Shown here one piece after another: positions 34,504 to 43,455 of a stretch of DNA of 64,000 nucleotides. Position 1 is the first letter of the stretch. Every line of letters begins with the position of its first letter. The DNA comes from RGIG7179 sp051893555 (GTDB lineage Bacteria; Bacillota; Clostridia; Peptostreptococcales; Anaerovoracaceae), in the NCBI GenBank assembly GCA_051893555.1, contig JBJFHL010000007.1, forward strand, positions 101,252-165,251, read 5' to 3'. The translations under genes were made by a program, and so were the position numbers. The notes below the pieces were generated by a model. It saw only the letters and a list, made by a program, of their open reading frames with translations, did not search any database and was not told where the DNA came from.

Positions 34504-35805
34504 ATGGACGATTGGAACAGATTTGGAAACAGCGAAAGCGGTGAGAGAGGCTTCATAATGACAGATCCGGCACCGCAGACAGAAGATACAGCACGCACGA
34601 TCCATGAGGCAGGTCACAATGCGCCACAGGATGCGGCAACGAAAAAGAAAGAACCGAAGTATGTAACCAGAAAGGCTTTCGTCATCGCTCTGATATTCGC
34701 CATGGTTTTCTCAGCGGCCATCGGAGCAGGAGCATATGCCGCAGCCATGAGCATATTCGGCGGCACTACCATTGATAAGTCCATTACTACCACCAACTAC
34801 AACCTGGCGCAGAATACGGGAAGCGCCCTCTCCGTACAGGAGATCGTGGCCAGAAATGAAAACTCTGTGGTAGCCATTGTCACCGAATCCGTATCTACAG
34901 ACTCCTGGTTTGGGCAATATGTAACCCAGGGTGCCGGCAGCGGCGTCATCATCTCTGAGGATGGATACATTGTTACCAACAATCACGTCATCGAAGGCGC
35001 AAGCAACATTAAAGTAACACTCCATGACGGAACAGAAATAAAAGCAGAACTGGTAGCCACCGACGAACAAACCGATGTGGCAGTGATAAAAATAGACAAG
35101 ACCGGTTTGATTCCGGTAACCTTTGGCGACAGTTCCGCCCTCAACGTAGGAGATTTGACCGTAGCCATCGGAAACCCTATGGGAACCCTTGCCGGCAGTG
35201 CCTCTGAAGGCATCGTCAGCGGTCTGGAACGTGAAATCACAGTAGACGGAAAGACCATGACGCTGATCCAGACCAGTGCGTCCATCAGCCCGGGCAACTC
35301 CGGCGGCGGTCTTTTCGATCAGAACGGAAATCTGATTGGCGTCGTAGTCGCCAAATCCGCAAGCTCGGAAGCAGAAGGACTGGGATTCGCCATTCCGTCT
35401 GATCTGGTAAAAAAAGTGTCCGATTCCCTCATTGAAAACGGATATGTGGAAGGACGTCCTGCTGCAGGGATCTCCATTCTGGATCTGACCAACGCTTCGA
35501 AAGCGATGCAGTATGGTGTGCAGATCACCGGCGTCTACATCATGGATGTCACGGGAAATAACGCGCAGAAAGCCGGTCTGCAGAAAGGCGACATGATCTA
35601 CTATCTGGATGATACCAAGATTACCAGCGGTTCTCAGCTCATCAGCCTGATTCAGAAGCACAACGTAGGAGACGAGGTCACATTTACGATTGTACGTGAA
35701 AATAAGCTGATCGAAATTCCTGTCGTGCTGGAAGATTCCAAGGACATTCCGGAAAGCTCTGCTTCTGGTCAGTCGGGACAGTCCGGTCAGCAGGCACAGC
35801 AATAA
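34504..35805 (+). CDS. HtrA-family membrane-anchored serine protease
   Basis: 433 residues; GAAGGAGGTAC precedes the start. A cytoplasmic tail (1-57) is followed by one membrane helix (about 60-82). The trypsin-like protease has His161 (TNNHVIEG), Asp191 (TDVAVIKI) and Ser266 (PGNSGGGL). A single PDZ domain spans about 320-415 (GVYIMDVTGNNAQKAGLQKGDM, cited as NAQKAGLQKGDM), then a Ser/Gln-rich tail. It degrades misfolded proteins outside the membrane. A TATAAT is at 34468-34473, without a clear -35. Confidence 0.94.
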   Translation: MDDWNRFGNSESGERGFIMTDPAPQTEDTARTIHEAGHNAPQDAATKKKEPKYVTRKAFVIALIFAMVFSAAIGAGAYAAAMSIFGGTTIDKSITTTNYNLAQNTGSALSVQEIVARNENSVVAIVTESVSTDSWFGQYVTQGAGSGVIISEDGYIVTNNHVIEGASNIKVTLHDGTEIKAELVATDEQTDVAVIKIDKTGLIPVTFGDSSALNVGDLTVAIGNPMGTLAGSASEGIVSGLEREITVDGKTMTLIQTSASISPGNSGGGLFDQNGNLIGVVVAKSASSEAEGLGFAIPSDLVKKVSDSLIENGYVEGRPAAGISILDLTNASKAMQYGVQITGVYIMDVTGNNAQKAGLQKGDMIYYLDDTKITSGSQLISLIQKHNVGDEVTFTIVRENKLIEIPVVLEDSKDIPESSASGQSGQSGQQAQQ

Positions 35806-35860
35806 ATTGCAAGCATCAAAGCTAATAACTTAACTTTTTCATTTCCATAAACTTTACAAA

Positions 35861-35903
35861 CCGAAAAATCCCCGCCGGACCAGATCCGGTGGGGATTTTT
35901 CGG
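35861..35903. terminator. Bidirectional terminator between htrA and spoIIR
   Basis: CCGAAAAATCCCC pairs perfectly with GGGGATTTTTCGG; an inner GCCGGA/TCCGGT pairing extends the stem. A-run and T-run are built in on both sides. Confidence 0.88.
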
Positions 35904-35909
35904 TTGCCT

Positions 35910-36623
35910 TCAGGAACGCAGCAGCTCCAGTATTCTGAACTTCAGGATCACTTTATCGCCGTACAGTTTTTCCAGTCTGGCGGCTTCCTCCGCATTACAG
36001 CCTTCTATGAGACACAAAGGAGGGAAGATGACACACCACCAGTTCTGTCCTTTCCCCTCCCCGATTACGATACGCAACGCTTCGTAGTTTCCTGCGGGAA
36101 AATAAATATCACTGTATTCTTTTTCAGGGATCCATGTGATTCCCAGACTCGCTTCAACGGTATAACCGTATCCCCGGGCCTTTATTTCCTCTTCCGCCCA
36201 TCCCTGAATTTCTTCTATGTGACGGCCAATCCATGTTCTGGTCAGTTCCTGTCGTCTCTGCTCCAGAAGCTGCGGATCCAGTGAACCGACTGCACTGCCC
36301 AGTTCTCTGGCATAACAGTTCGCAAGACCATCCTGGATTCTGGCCAGAACCTGATTTCTCACCTGCAGCTTCAACGTCTGATCTTCTTCGCTGTCACTGT
36401 TTGCAATCACATGGAGCCTGAGGATCCCTTCATGCTCTTCCGCTTCGTCTGCTCCAACAGAACCGGCCGCGGACACCGGCATTATCTTCGTTGCTGTCTC
36501 CCGGCTCTTTTCCATAGAATTGCTCATGACCGCCATAGTAAGGAGTGCCAGCATAACTACCAGGGTCAGCTGCCACTCCAGTTTGTTTTTATCATTTACA
36601 CACTTTCTGAAATATTCTTTCAT
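35910..36623 (-). CDS. spoIIR: Stage II sporulation protein R
   Basis: 237 residues from ATG 36623, next to GGAGGGGTAT; a longer in-frame start lacks a site. A membrane or signal helix is at about 18-36 (WQLTLVVMLALLTMAVM). The conserved core is GILRLHVIANSDSEEDQTLKLQVRNQVL and the later WWCVIFPPLCL (cited in part). SpoIIR is made in the forespore and triggers SpoIIGA to cleave pro-sigma-E in the mother cell. This shows that the organism is, or descends from, a spore-former. The sipL-type gene is immediately upstream (86 bases). Confidence 0.95.
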   Translation of the reverse strand: MKEYFRKCVNDKNKLEWQLTLVVMLALLTMAVMSNSMEKSRETATKIMPVSAAGSVGADEAEEHEGILRLHVIANSDSEEDQTLKLQVRNQVLARIQDGLANCYARELGSAVGSLDPQLLEQRRQELTRTWIGRHIEEIQGWAEEEIKARGYGYTVEASLGITWIPEKEYSDIYFPAGNYEALRIVIGEGKGQNWWCVIFPPLCLIEGCNAEEAARLEKLYGDKVILKFRILELLRS

Positions 36624-36709
36624 ATACCCCTCCTGCCCGGGTCTTTTCTCGGGCAAAAGGAGTATGGCCTATCCGGCGAAAAATATACCTGTATCTGTTC
36701 TTTTTCTTT

Positions 36710-38395
36710 TTACCGGAGAATCAGCAGTTTCTGCCCCGGCCGCAGGGTTCCTTCCTCGATCTGATTGATCTGACAGATGATGTCCACCGTAGACTGAAAG
36801 TGCTTGGCAATGGACCATAGGGTATCTTCCGGTTTGACGATATACACTGCCATCGGTTTGGAATGCCGATCCTGGTGCACTTCTTCAAAGGCCGGATTTT
36901 TCAGGACCGGAACCGGTGCCTGCCGCATAGCTTCACTGCATACCATGACAGCTGCATTCAGTTCCAGCTGTTTGCCGCTGATTTTCTCAGCCCAGAGATC
37001 TTTCAGATAAATTCGCGCTGTTACGGTTTCATCTCCTGTGAGCTGCGGCAGTGCTGTAACGCAGCGGAACGGCAGATCCCTGGTTACTGCAAAAAATGTG
37101 TCGTCTCCAGCGGATTCGGCTGCCATTTCATTGCCGGCCGTGCTTCTGCAGATCATCTTACCACACAAGATACCTTCCGTGATGATTTTCCCGTTCTCGG
37201 CCCTGCTTTCGCTGTCCAGAATCTCCCCGGTTACGTATACGACCTCTTCCGCTTCTCCATGGTGGCTTTCCAGTGTAAAGACCTCCCGGACGGTAGTTTC
37301 CCCCGCTGCGATCCCCACCAGTGTCCTGCAGGATGCCTCCTCAAAGTCGCACACAAAATTCTTTTCCTTATGGTATCCGTCTACGATGATTTCCTTTTCC
37401 ACATTCCGGTACAACGTTACCCAGGTGGTGAGATCTCCCTCCAGACGGAATCCGTCTTCGCCTTCTTCGTTCTGCACAAGCTTTACTTTTAAATCGCTGC
37501 CGTCAAAACATACATTACTCCCGCTCCACTGTCCTGGCTGTGACAGCGGTATGAATTGGGTGAACTCCACCCGGTCCTGCAGATGGCAGAGCTGTATGCC
37601 TTCGCTTTCTGTGGCTGCCTCCGATTCGGCTGATCTGTACAGCAGATTTACATAGACAAAGCCGTTAATGACTACCTTTTCCCCAGCTGCCTGCTTATAG
37701 TTTTCGACGACAGATATATGCTGCATCAAGATGTTTTGGGGTGCAGCTGCCCCATCCTTTCTCTCCAGATCCTCCCGGACAGAAAGCACATCCTTCTTTC
37801 GCAGTGCCACATTGGTGATCTCCACCGTTTCCCGCAGCGTCTGAAGGTTTTCTTCCGTGATCCCTTCGAAGAGCTGGATTTTGCAGTCCTGATACTGCAA
37901 CGCCCGGACACCCAGCATAACTTTGACTCTGTACTTTCGCTCATTGACAACCATCCAGTCTATCTTTTCCACATTTGCCTCCAGCAGCATGGAGGCACCC
38001 TGTTCCAGATTGAGATGCCACTGCTCCCGGAACGGCAGGCGGCTGCTGACGGAAATCACCGGGCCGTGAACACCTCCTTTTTCAGGTATGTACAGTGTCT
38101 GCAGATCCACATCTCCGGTCAGACTGACGGAATCTTCATTTTTCGCCATTGGATCGATTTCCCGGTTTGTCAGACGGACCTTTCCGGTGATCAGGAGGAT
38201 CTCCCGCAGGTCCGGCCGTGTGTCCGGCACCAGTACATCTTCTTCCAGTGTAATCACAGTCTTCGGTTTTTCTGTGATATTGGTCACCTGCACCGGGCAG
38301 TAGACGGCCCCCTGGGTAATGGGAATCAAAATCCGTTCTTCCGGTTCTTTCGCAGGAACCAGCGCAAAATCAGGAATGTCCTTTTCGTAGGTCAT
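36710..38395 (-). CDS. sipL: SipL-type spore coat morphogenesis protein (SPOCS + LysM)
   Basis: 561 residues from ATG 38395 (GAAAGGGGACAC upstream). The longer frame would run through a terminator. SPOCS/DUF3794 domains are repeated at about 20-140, 160-290 and 320-450 (for example TVITLEEDVLVPDTRPDLREIL). A LysM domain ends the protein at 515-561 (YIVKPEDTLWSIAKHF, GTLRPGQKLLIL). In Clostridioides difficile SipL binds SpoIVA via LysM and tethers the coat to the forespore. Same architecture here; it pairs with spoIIR. Confidence 0.88.
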   Translation of the reverse strand: MTYEKDIPDFALVPAKEPEERILIPITQGAVYCPVQVTNITEKPKTVITLEEDVLVPDTRPDLREILLITGKVRLTNREIDPMAKNEDSVSLTGDVDLQTLYIPEKGGVHGPVISVSSRLPFREQWHLNLEQGASMLLEANVEKIDWMVVNERKYRVKVMLGVRALQYQDCKIQLFEGITEENLQTLRETVEITNVALRKKDVLSVREDLERKDGAAAPQNILMQHISVVENYKQAAGEKVVINGFVYVNLLYRSAESEAATESEGIQLCHLQDRVEFTQFIPLSQPGQWSGSNVCFDGSDLKVKLVQNEEGEDGFRLEGDLTTWVTLYRNVEKEIIVDGYHKEKNFVCDFEEASCRTLVGIAAGETTVREVFTLESHHGEAEEVVYVTGEILDSESRAENGKIITEGILCGKMICRSTAGNEMAAESAGDDTFFAVTRDLPFRCVTALPQLTGDETVTARIYLKDLWAEKISGKQLELNAAVMVCSEAMRQAPVPVLKNPAFEEVHQDRHSKPMAVYIVKPEDTLWSIAKHFQSTVDIICQINQIEEGTLRPGQKLLILR

Positions 38396-38514
38396 AGTGT
38401 GTCCCCTTTCCTTCTGTCCGGCAGCCTGCGCCGGTCCGATAATTCTTGCTCTCCATAAATCTATTCGCCCGTCAGAAGAGTTATGCAGAGGTATAACAAC
38501 ATTTTTCGTTTTCC

Positions 38515-38562
38515 CATAAAAAAACAACCTGTTCTTCGCAAAATCCATGCGCAGGTTGCTTT
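38515..38562 (-). terminator. Terminator after the GntR gene
   Basis: On the minus strand AGCAACCTG (to 38558) pairs with CAGGTTGTT (38525 onward), then TTTTTTT. Confidence 0.75.
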
Positions 38563-38585
38563 TCATTGCATATTACATTTTCAGG

Positions 38586-39272
38586 TTATTCGGCCAGATG
38601 TGCGCCTCCAAAAACCTTTTCTCCTTCCTTCATGACGAAATCTTTCAGCCGGGCTACGTGATCGCCGGCTGCCACACGGGCCTTTTCCGCGTCACCGCTG
38701 AAGATGGCTTCTTCAATCCGCTGGTGCTCCTTCGGCATGCTTTCATACCGGTTGAAATCATCGTAGTAAATATAGCGGAACCGCAGCGCCAGTTCCTGTA
38801 CCGTAGAAAAGACCTGCATCAGCGTCTTGTTGCCGCTGATAGAAATAATCATCGAGTGGAACGCTTCGTCATACCGGATGATTTCTTCGATGTTTTCTGA
38901 ATCCACTGCGATCTTGTATTTCTCAATCACGCTCAGCAGTTCTTCTTTCTGTTCTTCCGTGATCCTGCCGGATGCGATAGCTGCAGCCATTCCTTCCAGA
39001 CCCTGGCGGACCTCCAGTACATCCACCATATCCTTGATGGAGATGTTGGACGCATAAGCACCTTTCCTCGGTTCAATGGTAACCAGTCCTTCTTTTTCCA
39101 GTTTCCGGATGGCTTCCCGAACCGGCGTACGGCTGACGCCCATCACATCTGCCAGTTCTACTTCCATCATTCTGGTGCCCGGAGCGATTTCACCGATCAA
39201 AATCTGCCGTTTCAGTTCTTCATACACGATCTCCCGAAGTGGTCTGTGATTCTGCAAATCAAAATTCAACAT
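38586..39272 (-). CDS. GntR/FadR-type (FCD) transcriptional regulator
   Basis: 228 residues from ATG 39272, 6 bases after GAGGTG. Winged helix at about 8-70: LREIVYEELKRQILIGEI, then MGVSRTPVREAIRKLEKEGLV. The FCD ligand domain (about 85-215) keeps metal-binding-like residues (RYDEAFHSMI, EHQRIEEAI, DHVARL). It follows ispE by 22 bases, so it is likely co-transcribed. Ligand and target unknown; the two conserved His and Asp suggest a carboxylate with a metal. Confidence 0.92.
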   Translation of the reverse strand: MLNFDLQNHRPLREIVYEELKRQILIGEIAPGTRMMEVELADVMGVSRTPVREAIRKLEKEGLVTIEPRKGAYASNISIKDMVDVLEVRQGLEGMAAAIASGRITEEQKEELLSVIEKYKIAVDSENIEEIIRYDEAFHSMIISISGNKTLMQVFSTVQELALRFRYIYYDDFNRYESMPKEHQRIEEAIFSGDAEKARVAAGDHVARLKDFVMKEGEKVFGGAHLAE

Positions 39273-39294
39273 AGTTTTCACCTCATACTATTCT

Positions 39295-40230
39295 TTATCT
39301 TCCGTCTGTACTTGCCCAGTACGCTTCATACCGCAGACTGCGGATAGTTTCACATGCTTTTTTCGCTTCTTTTTCCGATGGATAAATTCCGAATACCGTA
39401 GGACCGCTGCCGCTCATCAGTACTTTTTCTGCCGAAGTCTCCCCGGCGAAAAGCGCTTTCAGCTTCTTTACCGGTTCATAATGCTGCAGCGTATACAGTT
39501 CCAGTACATTGATCATGTTCCGATAGACTGCTTCATCATCACCCGCTGCGAGGCCGCGAATCAGTTCCTGATTGTCAGGATGGCACTCCGCATGGTATTC
39601 GTCGATGTGGCGAAAGACTTCCTTCGTAGAAACACCGAAGGGCGGTTTCGCCAATACGATATACTTCTTCATGGATTTTCGCAGGGGCCGGAGTACCTCT
39701 CCTCTGCCGGTTGCCAGTGCCGCCCGATACCGGGTATTCTGCGCCAGAACGCAGAACGGAACATCAGAGCCCAGTTCCTCTCCCAGGCTGCACAGCTGCC
39801 TGGTGTTCAGCCCCAGATGCCACAGCCGGTTCAGTCCGATAAGAACCGCTGCGCCATTTCCGCTGCCGCCTGCCAGACCTGCGGCCACAGGAATATTTTT
39901 CACAATGGAAATACGCAATTCCCCGCTGCTTACACCTGCCTGCTCTCCATACCGCTCTGCCATAAGAAGCGCTGCCTTATATGCCAGGTTCCTTTCATCT
40001 GTCGGCAGATAAGGGCGGTTGGTCCGGATTCGAATCCGCAGACCTTCCTGTCCGTACAGGCAGTCCCCTTCCCGATCTGGCATATCCGGCGCCCAGATCA
40101 TATGGATCCTGTCGTACAGGGAAATCCGCTGCATCACTGTGGAAAGGTCGTGAAATCCATCGGGACGCACGCCTGTCACATCCAGAGACAGATTGATTTT
40201 TCCATAAGCTCTAAGATGGATCTCTTTCAC
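39295..40230 (-). CDS. ispE: 4-diphosphocytidyl-2-C-methyl-D-erythritol kinase
   Basis: 311 residues from a GTG at 40230, chosen because GGGAGGTGAG lies 5 bases before it and homology begins with KEIHLRAYGKINLSLDV. GHMP kinase fold: ATP loop PVAAGLAGGSGNGAAVLIGLN (cited as AAGLAGGSGN), C-terminal MSGSGPTVFG. It phosphorylates CDP-methylerythritol in the MEP pathway to isoprenoids in the cytoplasm. Followed by a GntR regulator in the same direction. Confidence 0.96.
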   Translation of the reverse strand: MKEIHLRAYGKINLSLDVTGVRPDGFHDLSTVMQRISLYDRIHMIWAPDMPDREGDCLYGQEGLRIRIRTNRPYLPTDERNLAYKAALLMAERYGEQAGVSSGELRISIVKNIPVAAGLAGGSGNGAAVLIGLNRLWHLGLNTRQLCSLGEELGSDVPFCVLAQNTRYRAALATGRGEVLRPLRKSMKKYIVLAKPPFGVSTKEVFRHIDEYHAECHPDNQELIRGLAAGDDEAVYRNMINVLELYTLQHYEPVKKLKALFAGETSAEKVLMSGSGPTVFGIYPSEKEAKKACETIRSLRYEAYWASTDGR

Positions 40231-40314
40231 AGACTCACCTCCCAAACCGGATTTTTCCGCTATCCATGTAGGCAAAATGAGAGGTCCCCCTCTCATTTCA
40301 TCCTTCCCGCCGTT

Positions 40315-41199
40315 CTATTTCTTCTTTTTACCTTTTCCTTTTTTTACGTTTCGCTTGGCTGCAGCCTTCTGTGCCTTTCTTGCAGCTGCTTCTGCAGCTT
40401 TTGCTTCTGCCAGCGCTTTTCTTCCCGTGATATAGCTGCTTCCGCCCTCAGAGATCGGACGTTTTCTTGCCACTCTGTAAGTGTTCACATCGATCCACTC
40501 TACATCGTCTTCCTCGTCCTTTGCGGCTCTCTTTGCCTTCCGTTCCTGACGGGCTACTTCCTTTTCGTGCTGTTCGATAACCTCAGCAACGGATTTTCCG
40601 GTTCTCTTGGCTTCTTTATATGGATTGAAGGCTTCTTCCTTTTGTTTCGTTCCTGCTTCCTGCGCAGCTTTCTTGGCCTGCTTGGTGGAAAGGAACATCA
40701 TTCCGCCGAACATGACAACCATCATCAGCATGTTTACCATAATGGCAATCTGCTGGTTGATCGTCGTGAAGGTGATGGTCTGATCCTGACCCAGGGTATT
40801 TCCCTTATCGTCGGTAAGATCTCCGGAAATCACCAGCTTGTACTCCGAGTTGCTGACGGCCGTCTGATAATCTGCCGTACCGTCCTTATCCAGATCCGCA
40901 GTGGTATCCAGCAGCACCAGTACTACGCCGTCTTCCTTTTCCGGATACAGCACTCTGGTCGGCAGCTTCTTCCCATCCGGTCCGGTCAGAGTAAATGCAT
41001 TTTCATTGACCTTTCCGGCCTTCTCCGCTGTCATGCTGCTGTCAAAATACAGCTTCACACTCAGGTTTTCTATGGACGCTCCGGTGGCGCCGTCCTTCGG
41101 ATAGCTCTCCTTCAGGGTCAGCTCCCCTGCAAAACATAGCGATGTTGAAAGTACAACGATCAGTGTTACCAGGCTTAAAATCTTGCCAGCTCGTTTCAT
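40315..41199 (-). CDS. SbsA Ig-like domain membrane protein
   Basis: 294 residues from ATG 41199 (GGAGGAAACAG upstream), overlapping the tadA stop by ATGA. A signal peptide ends near residue 25 (SLVTLIVVLSTSLCFAG). An extracytoplasmic Big_5/SbsA Ig-like domain follows (about 26-140, SYPKDGATGASIENLSVKLYF). One membrane helix lies at about 148-168 (IMVNMLMMVVMFGGMMFL). The cytoplasmic tail is highly charged and ends in KRNVKKGKGKKKK, so it may touch nucleic acid or ribosomes. Function unknown. Confidence 0.75.
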   Translation of the reverse strand: MKRAGKILSLVTLIVVLSTSLCFAGELTLKESYPKDGATGASIENLSVKLYFDSSMTAEKAGKVNENAFTLTGPDGKKLPTRVLYPEKEDGVVLVLLDTTADLDKDGTADYQTAVSNSEYKLVISGDLTDDKGNTLGQDQTITFTTINQQIAIMVNMLMMVVMFGGMMFLSTKQAKKAAQEAGTKQKEEAFNPYKEAKRTGKSVAEVIEQHEKEVARQERKAKRAAKDEEDDVEWIDVNTYRVARKRPISEGGSSYITGRKALAEAKAAEAAARKAQKAAAKRNVKKGKGKKKK

Positions 41200-41720
41200 T
41201 CTTCTGTTTCCTCCGATTCCTTTTCTTTCGTAAGTCGGGTATTTTCTCTCTGTTTCCAGTTTCCGTCCCGCCGGTTTGCCTCTCTCCGTTGACGGAAAAA
41301 GGTTTTCAATATATGTCGGCACTGTTCTTCCATGAGACCAGTTTCCACTTCCACATAGTGGTTGAGCCGTTCCTCCTGCACAATATTAAACAGGGATCCG
41401 CAGGCGCCGCTTTTGGGCTCCATGGTTCCGATGTACAGTTTTTTGATTCGAGCCCAGACGATGGCTCCCGCACACATGCAGCAGGGCTCCGCCGTCACAT
41501 ACATCCGGCACCCCGTCAGTCTCCAGCCGCCGACTGCCTGCGCAGCCTGACGGATGGCTATCATTTCCGCATGGGCTGTGGGGTCGCGATCCGTCTCCGT
41601 CATATTATGACCTCGTCCGATGATCTCGCCATCCCGTACCACAACCGCACCTATGGGGATCTCTCCCAGCGCAGCCGCCTTTTCTGCCTCTTTCAGGGCT
41701 TCTGACATATACGTTTCCAT
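41196..41720 (-). CDS. tadA: tRNA-specific adenosine deaminase
   Basis: 174 residues. Zinc and catalytic residues are His50, Glu52 (HAEM), Cys80 and Cys83 (PCCMC). Typical GEIPIGAVVV at 19-28. It converts A34 to inosine in tRNA-Arg(ACG). The 20-residue tail after the domain is charged (RRDGNWKQRENTRLTKEK). Its stop overlaps the next start by ATGA. Confidence 0.96.
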   Translation of the reverse strand: METYMSEALKEAEKAAALGEIPIGAVVVRDGEIIGRGHNMTETDRDPTAHAEMIAIRQAAQAVGGWRLTGCRMYVTAEPCCMCAGAIVWARIKKLYIGTMEPKSGACGSLFNIVQEERLNHYVEVETGLMEEQCRHILKTFFRQRREANRRDGNWKQRENTRLTKEKESEETEE

Positions 41721-41782
41721 ACGTTAAAAATAATACCACATTTTCCGCCAACATTCAACTGCATTTTGTGTACAAAATCCTT

Positions 41783-42310
41783 TCAAACTTCCGATATCGT
41801 CAGTGTTTTGGGGTCCAGACGGGCCACCCAGTAGCCATATACGGTGCGGGCCGCTTCCTCATCCATGGTTTCCAGGCTTTCGTACAGTCCTTCTCCCCCG
41901 GCCAGCGGCTGCCATAAGGTGAACCCCGTCACCCCTCCTGCCGGCTGTTCTTCCAGAAGAAAACGCCCCGGAATGGCGATGAAACTGCCTTCCCTGCTCT
42001 GTCCGATGAGGAAATGGCCGTGTTTCCTGGCCATGAAATAGCCCTCTCTGCAAAATTTCTCCAGCAGATCTACCCGTTCCTCCCGCCTCCAGCTGCACCC
42101 CGTTTCGTCCTGACCGAAATACGTTCTCCCGCCGTCTTCCGCAGCCCCCGTTTCTTCGGCATTCTGAAGTTCTGCGGCCTTTGCCGGGGCCGGGGAGGGT
42201 CGATTTTGTCCGGTGGTCTGTCCGGCAGACTGCAAACCCGCGCCTCCCTTCATCAGCTGGCTCAAAAGATACAGCAGATACGGTCCGTAAGGGTTATTTG
42301 GATTGTCCAT
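41783..42310 (-). CDS. Hypothetical protein
   Basis: 175 residues; start preceded by GGCGGAAGAAAG. The N-terminus NNPYGPYLLYLLSQLMKGG is followed by an Ala/Pro/Gln-rich linker to about 60. A globular part is at about 70-170 with GYFMARKHGHFLIGQSREGSFIAIPGRF and GVTGFTLWQPL. No signal peptide or membrane helix is clear. I do not recognise the family; the short N-terminal hydrophobic segment and variable linker recall Clostridia-specific proteins. Divergent from the CvpA-like gene. Confidence 0.55.
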   Translation of the reverse strand: MDNPNNPYGPYLLYLLSQLMKGGAGLQSAGQTTGQNRPSPAPAKAAELQNAEETGAAEDGGRTYFGQDETGCSWRREERVDLLEKFCREGYFMARKHGHFLIGQSREGSFIAIPGRFLLEEQPAGGVTGFTLWQPLAGGEGLYESLETMDEEAARTVYGYWVARLDPKTLTISEV

Positions 42311-42381
42311 TGCTTTCTTCCGCCCTTTCCTGTAAAATAGTCCTATACCAAGTTTATGATGCTTCAGGGGGTGCTATTCGT

Positions 42382-43032
42382 ATGGTAATGGATATTATGG
42401 TTTTGATTGTTTTCGCAGGAACGGTGTTTTTCTCCATGCGGCGCGGATTCGCTTTGACGGTGGTGAACTTCCTGCGGTGCGTAGCTTCACTGGTTCTGGG
42501 ATTTCTGTTCTGCGATGATGTGCGGGATTGGCTGCTGGCCCATACCGGCGTGGGAACCTTCGTGGAGAAAAAGGTGCAGGCAGAACTGACCGCTTCTCTT
42601 ACGGCTGCGGTGGAAGATTCGGATCTTTTTCAGATGCTGCCTTCCATGCTGCAGAAGCAGTCTTCCGATCTGACCGGCATGCTGGCAGAAGAAGGCATTC
42701 TCCGGCTGACCCATACCTTCCTGACGATCCTCTCATTCTTCCTCATTGTACTGGCGGTAGCTCTTGTAGCTGCCCTTCTGAGCCGGATCTTTTCGAAACA
42801 GTATCAGGGCGGGTTCCTGGGCTTCACCGACTGGCTGCTCGGCGGTGTCATGGGCATCATCAGCGGTCTGTTCTATGTTTTCGTCTTTCTGGCGATCATC
42901 ACGCCGCTGACGGCTATGTTCATGCCATCCCTTTCGGAAACTCTGATGCAATCCTTTTCCGAGTCACAGGTGGCAGGCAGTCTCTATGACAACAACTTTC
43001 TGCTGCTGTTTTTCAGAGATTTTCTGAATTAG
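42382..43032 (+). CDS. CvpA family membrane protein
   Basis: 216 residues from ATG 42382 (CAGGGGGTG upstream). In-frame codons before it overlap the divergent gene. Four hydrophobic segments: 5-20, 28-45, about 115-137 and 160-185, typical of CvpA/colicin V production proteins. GGFLGFTDWLLGGVMGIISG is characteristic. Bacterial CvpA proteins help maintain the envelope; the mechanism is not settled. Confidence 0.8.
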   Translation: MVMDIMVLIVFAGTVFFSMRRGFALTVVNFLRCVASLVLGFLFCDDVRDWLLAHTGVGTFVEKKVQAELTASLTAAVEDSDLFQMLPSMLQKQSSDLTGMLAEEGILRLTHTFLTILSFFLIVLAVALVAALLSRIFSKQYQGGFLGFTDWLLGGVMGIISGLFYVFVFLAIITPLTAMFMPSLSETLMQSFSESQVAGSLYDNNFLLLFFRDFLN

Positions 43033-43115
43033 TGTTTGATGACTATATGTAGTGGTATAATAATTTCATAAATGAAAAAACTGCAAAATGTAGATACAAT
43101 ATGGAGGAAGGAAAG

Positions 43116-43400
43116 ATGAGTGTAACGATCACCGGAAACGCCCCGCTGCCAGAGCAGCAGGCTTATGTAGACTACCTGGAAAGCAAATATAACCGCAAGC
43201 TGAAAACACTGGACATCCAGATCGATGAGGAATTCGCCGATCTGAACTATGCGTTCGAACCGGTTCCGTTCGAGCGAATCCGCCGCATTACCGGATACCT
43301 GGTGGGCACCATGGATCACTGGAACACGGCCAAGGCGGCCGAGGAAGCGGACCGTGTGAAACACGGCATCACCATGGACGTGGAGATGGAGCAGCTGTAG
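43116..43400 (+). CDS. Stand-alone NrdD C-terminal-like protein
   Basis: 94 residues from ATG 43116, the second in-frame ATG, preceded by GGAGGAAGG. The C-terminal half, FERIRRITGYLVGTMDHWNTAKAAEEADRVKHG, resembles the tail of class III anaerobic ribonucleotide reductase, including the glycyl-radical motif R-x-T-G-Y-L with Gly60. The catalytic barrel and the zinc-binding cysteines of NrdD are absent. It could be a spare radical domain, an assembly factor or an unrelated regulator. A single gene after cvpA; no nrdD or nrdG in the window. Confidence 0.7.
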   Translation: MSVTITGNAPLPEQQAYVDYLESKYNRKLKTLDIQIDEEFADLNYAFEPVPFERIRRITGYLVGTMDHWNTAKAAEEADRVKHGITMDVEMEQL

Positions 43401-43455
43401 GCTACACCTATGAAAAACCCTGCCTCTGTAATGAAAGAGGCAGGGCGTTTTTGAT

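Noticed and set aside
38396..38566. 57-codon N-terminal extension of the SipL-type protein
   Set aside because: It runs through the terminator of the GntR gene and matches no domain; ATG 38395 has a proper upstream site.
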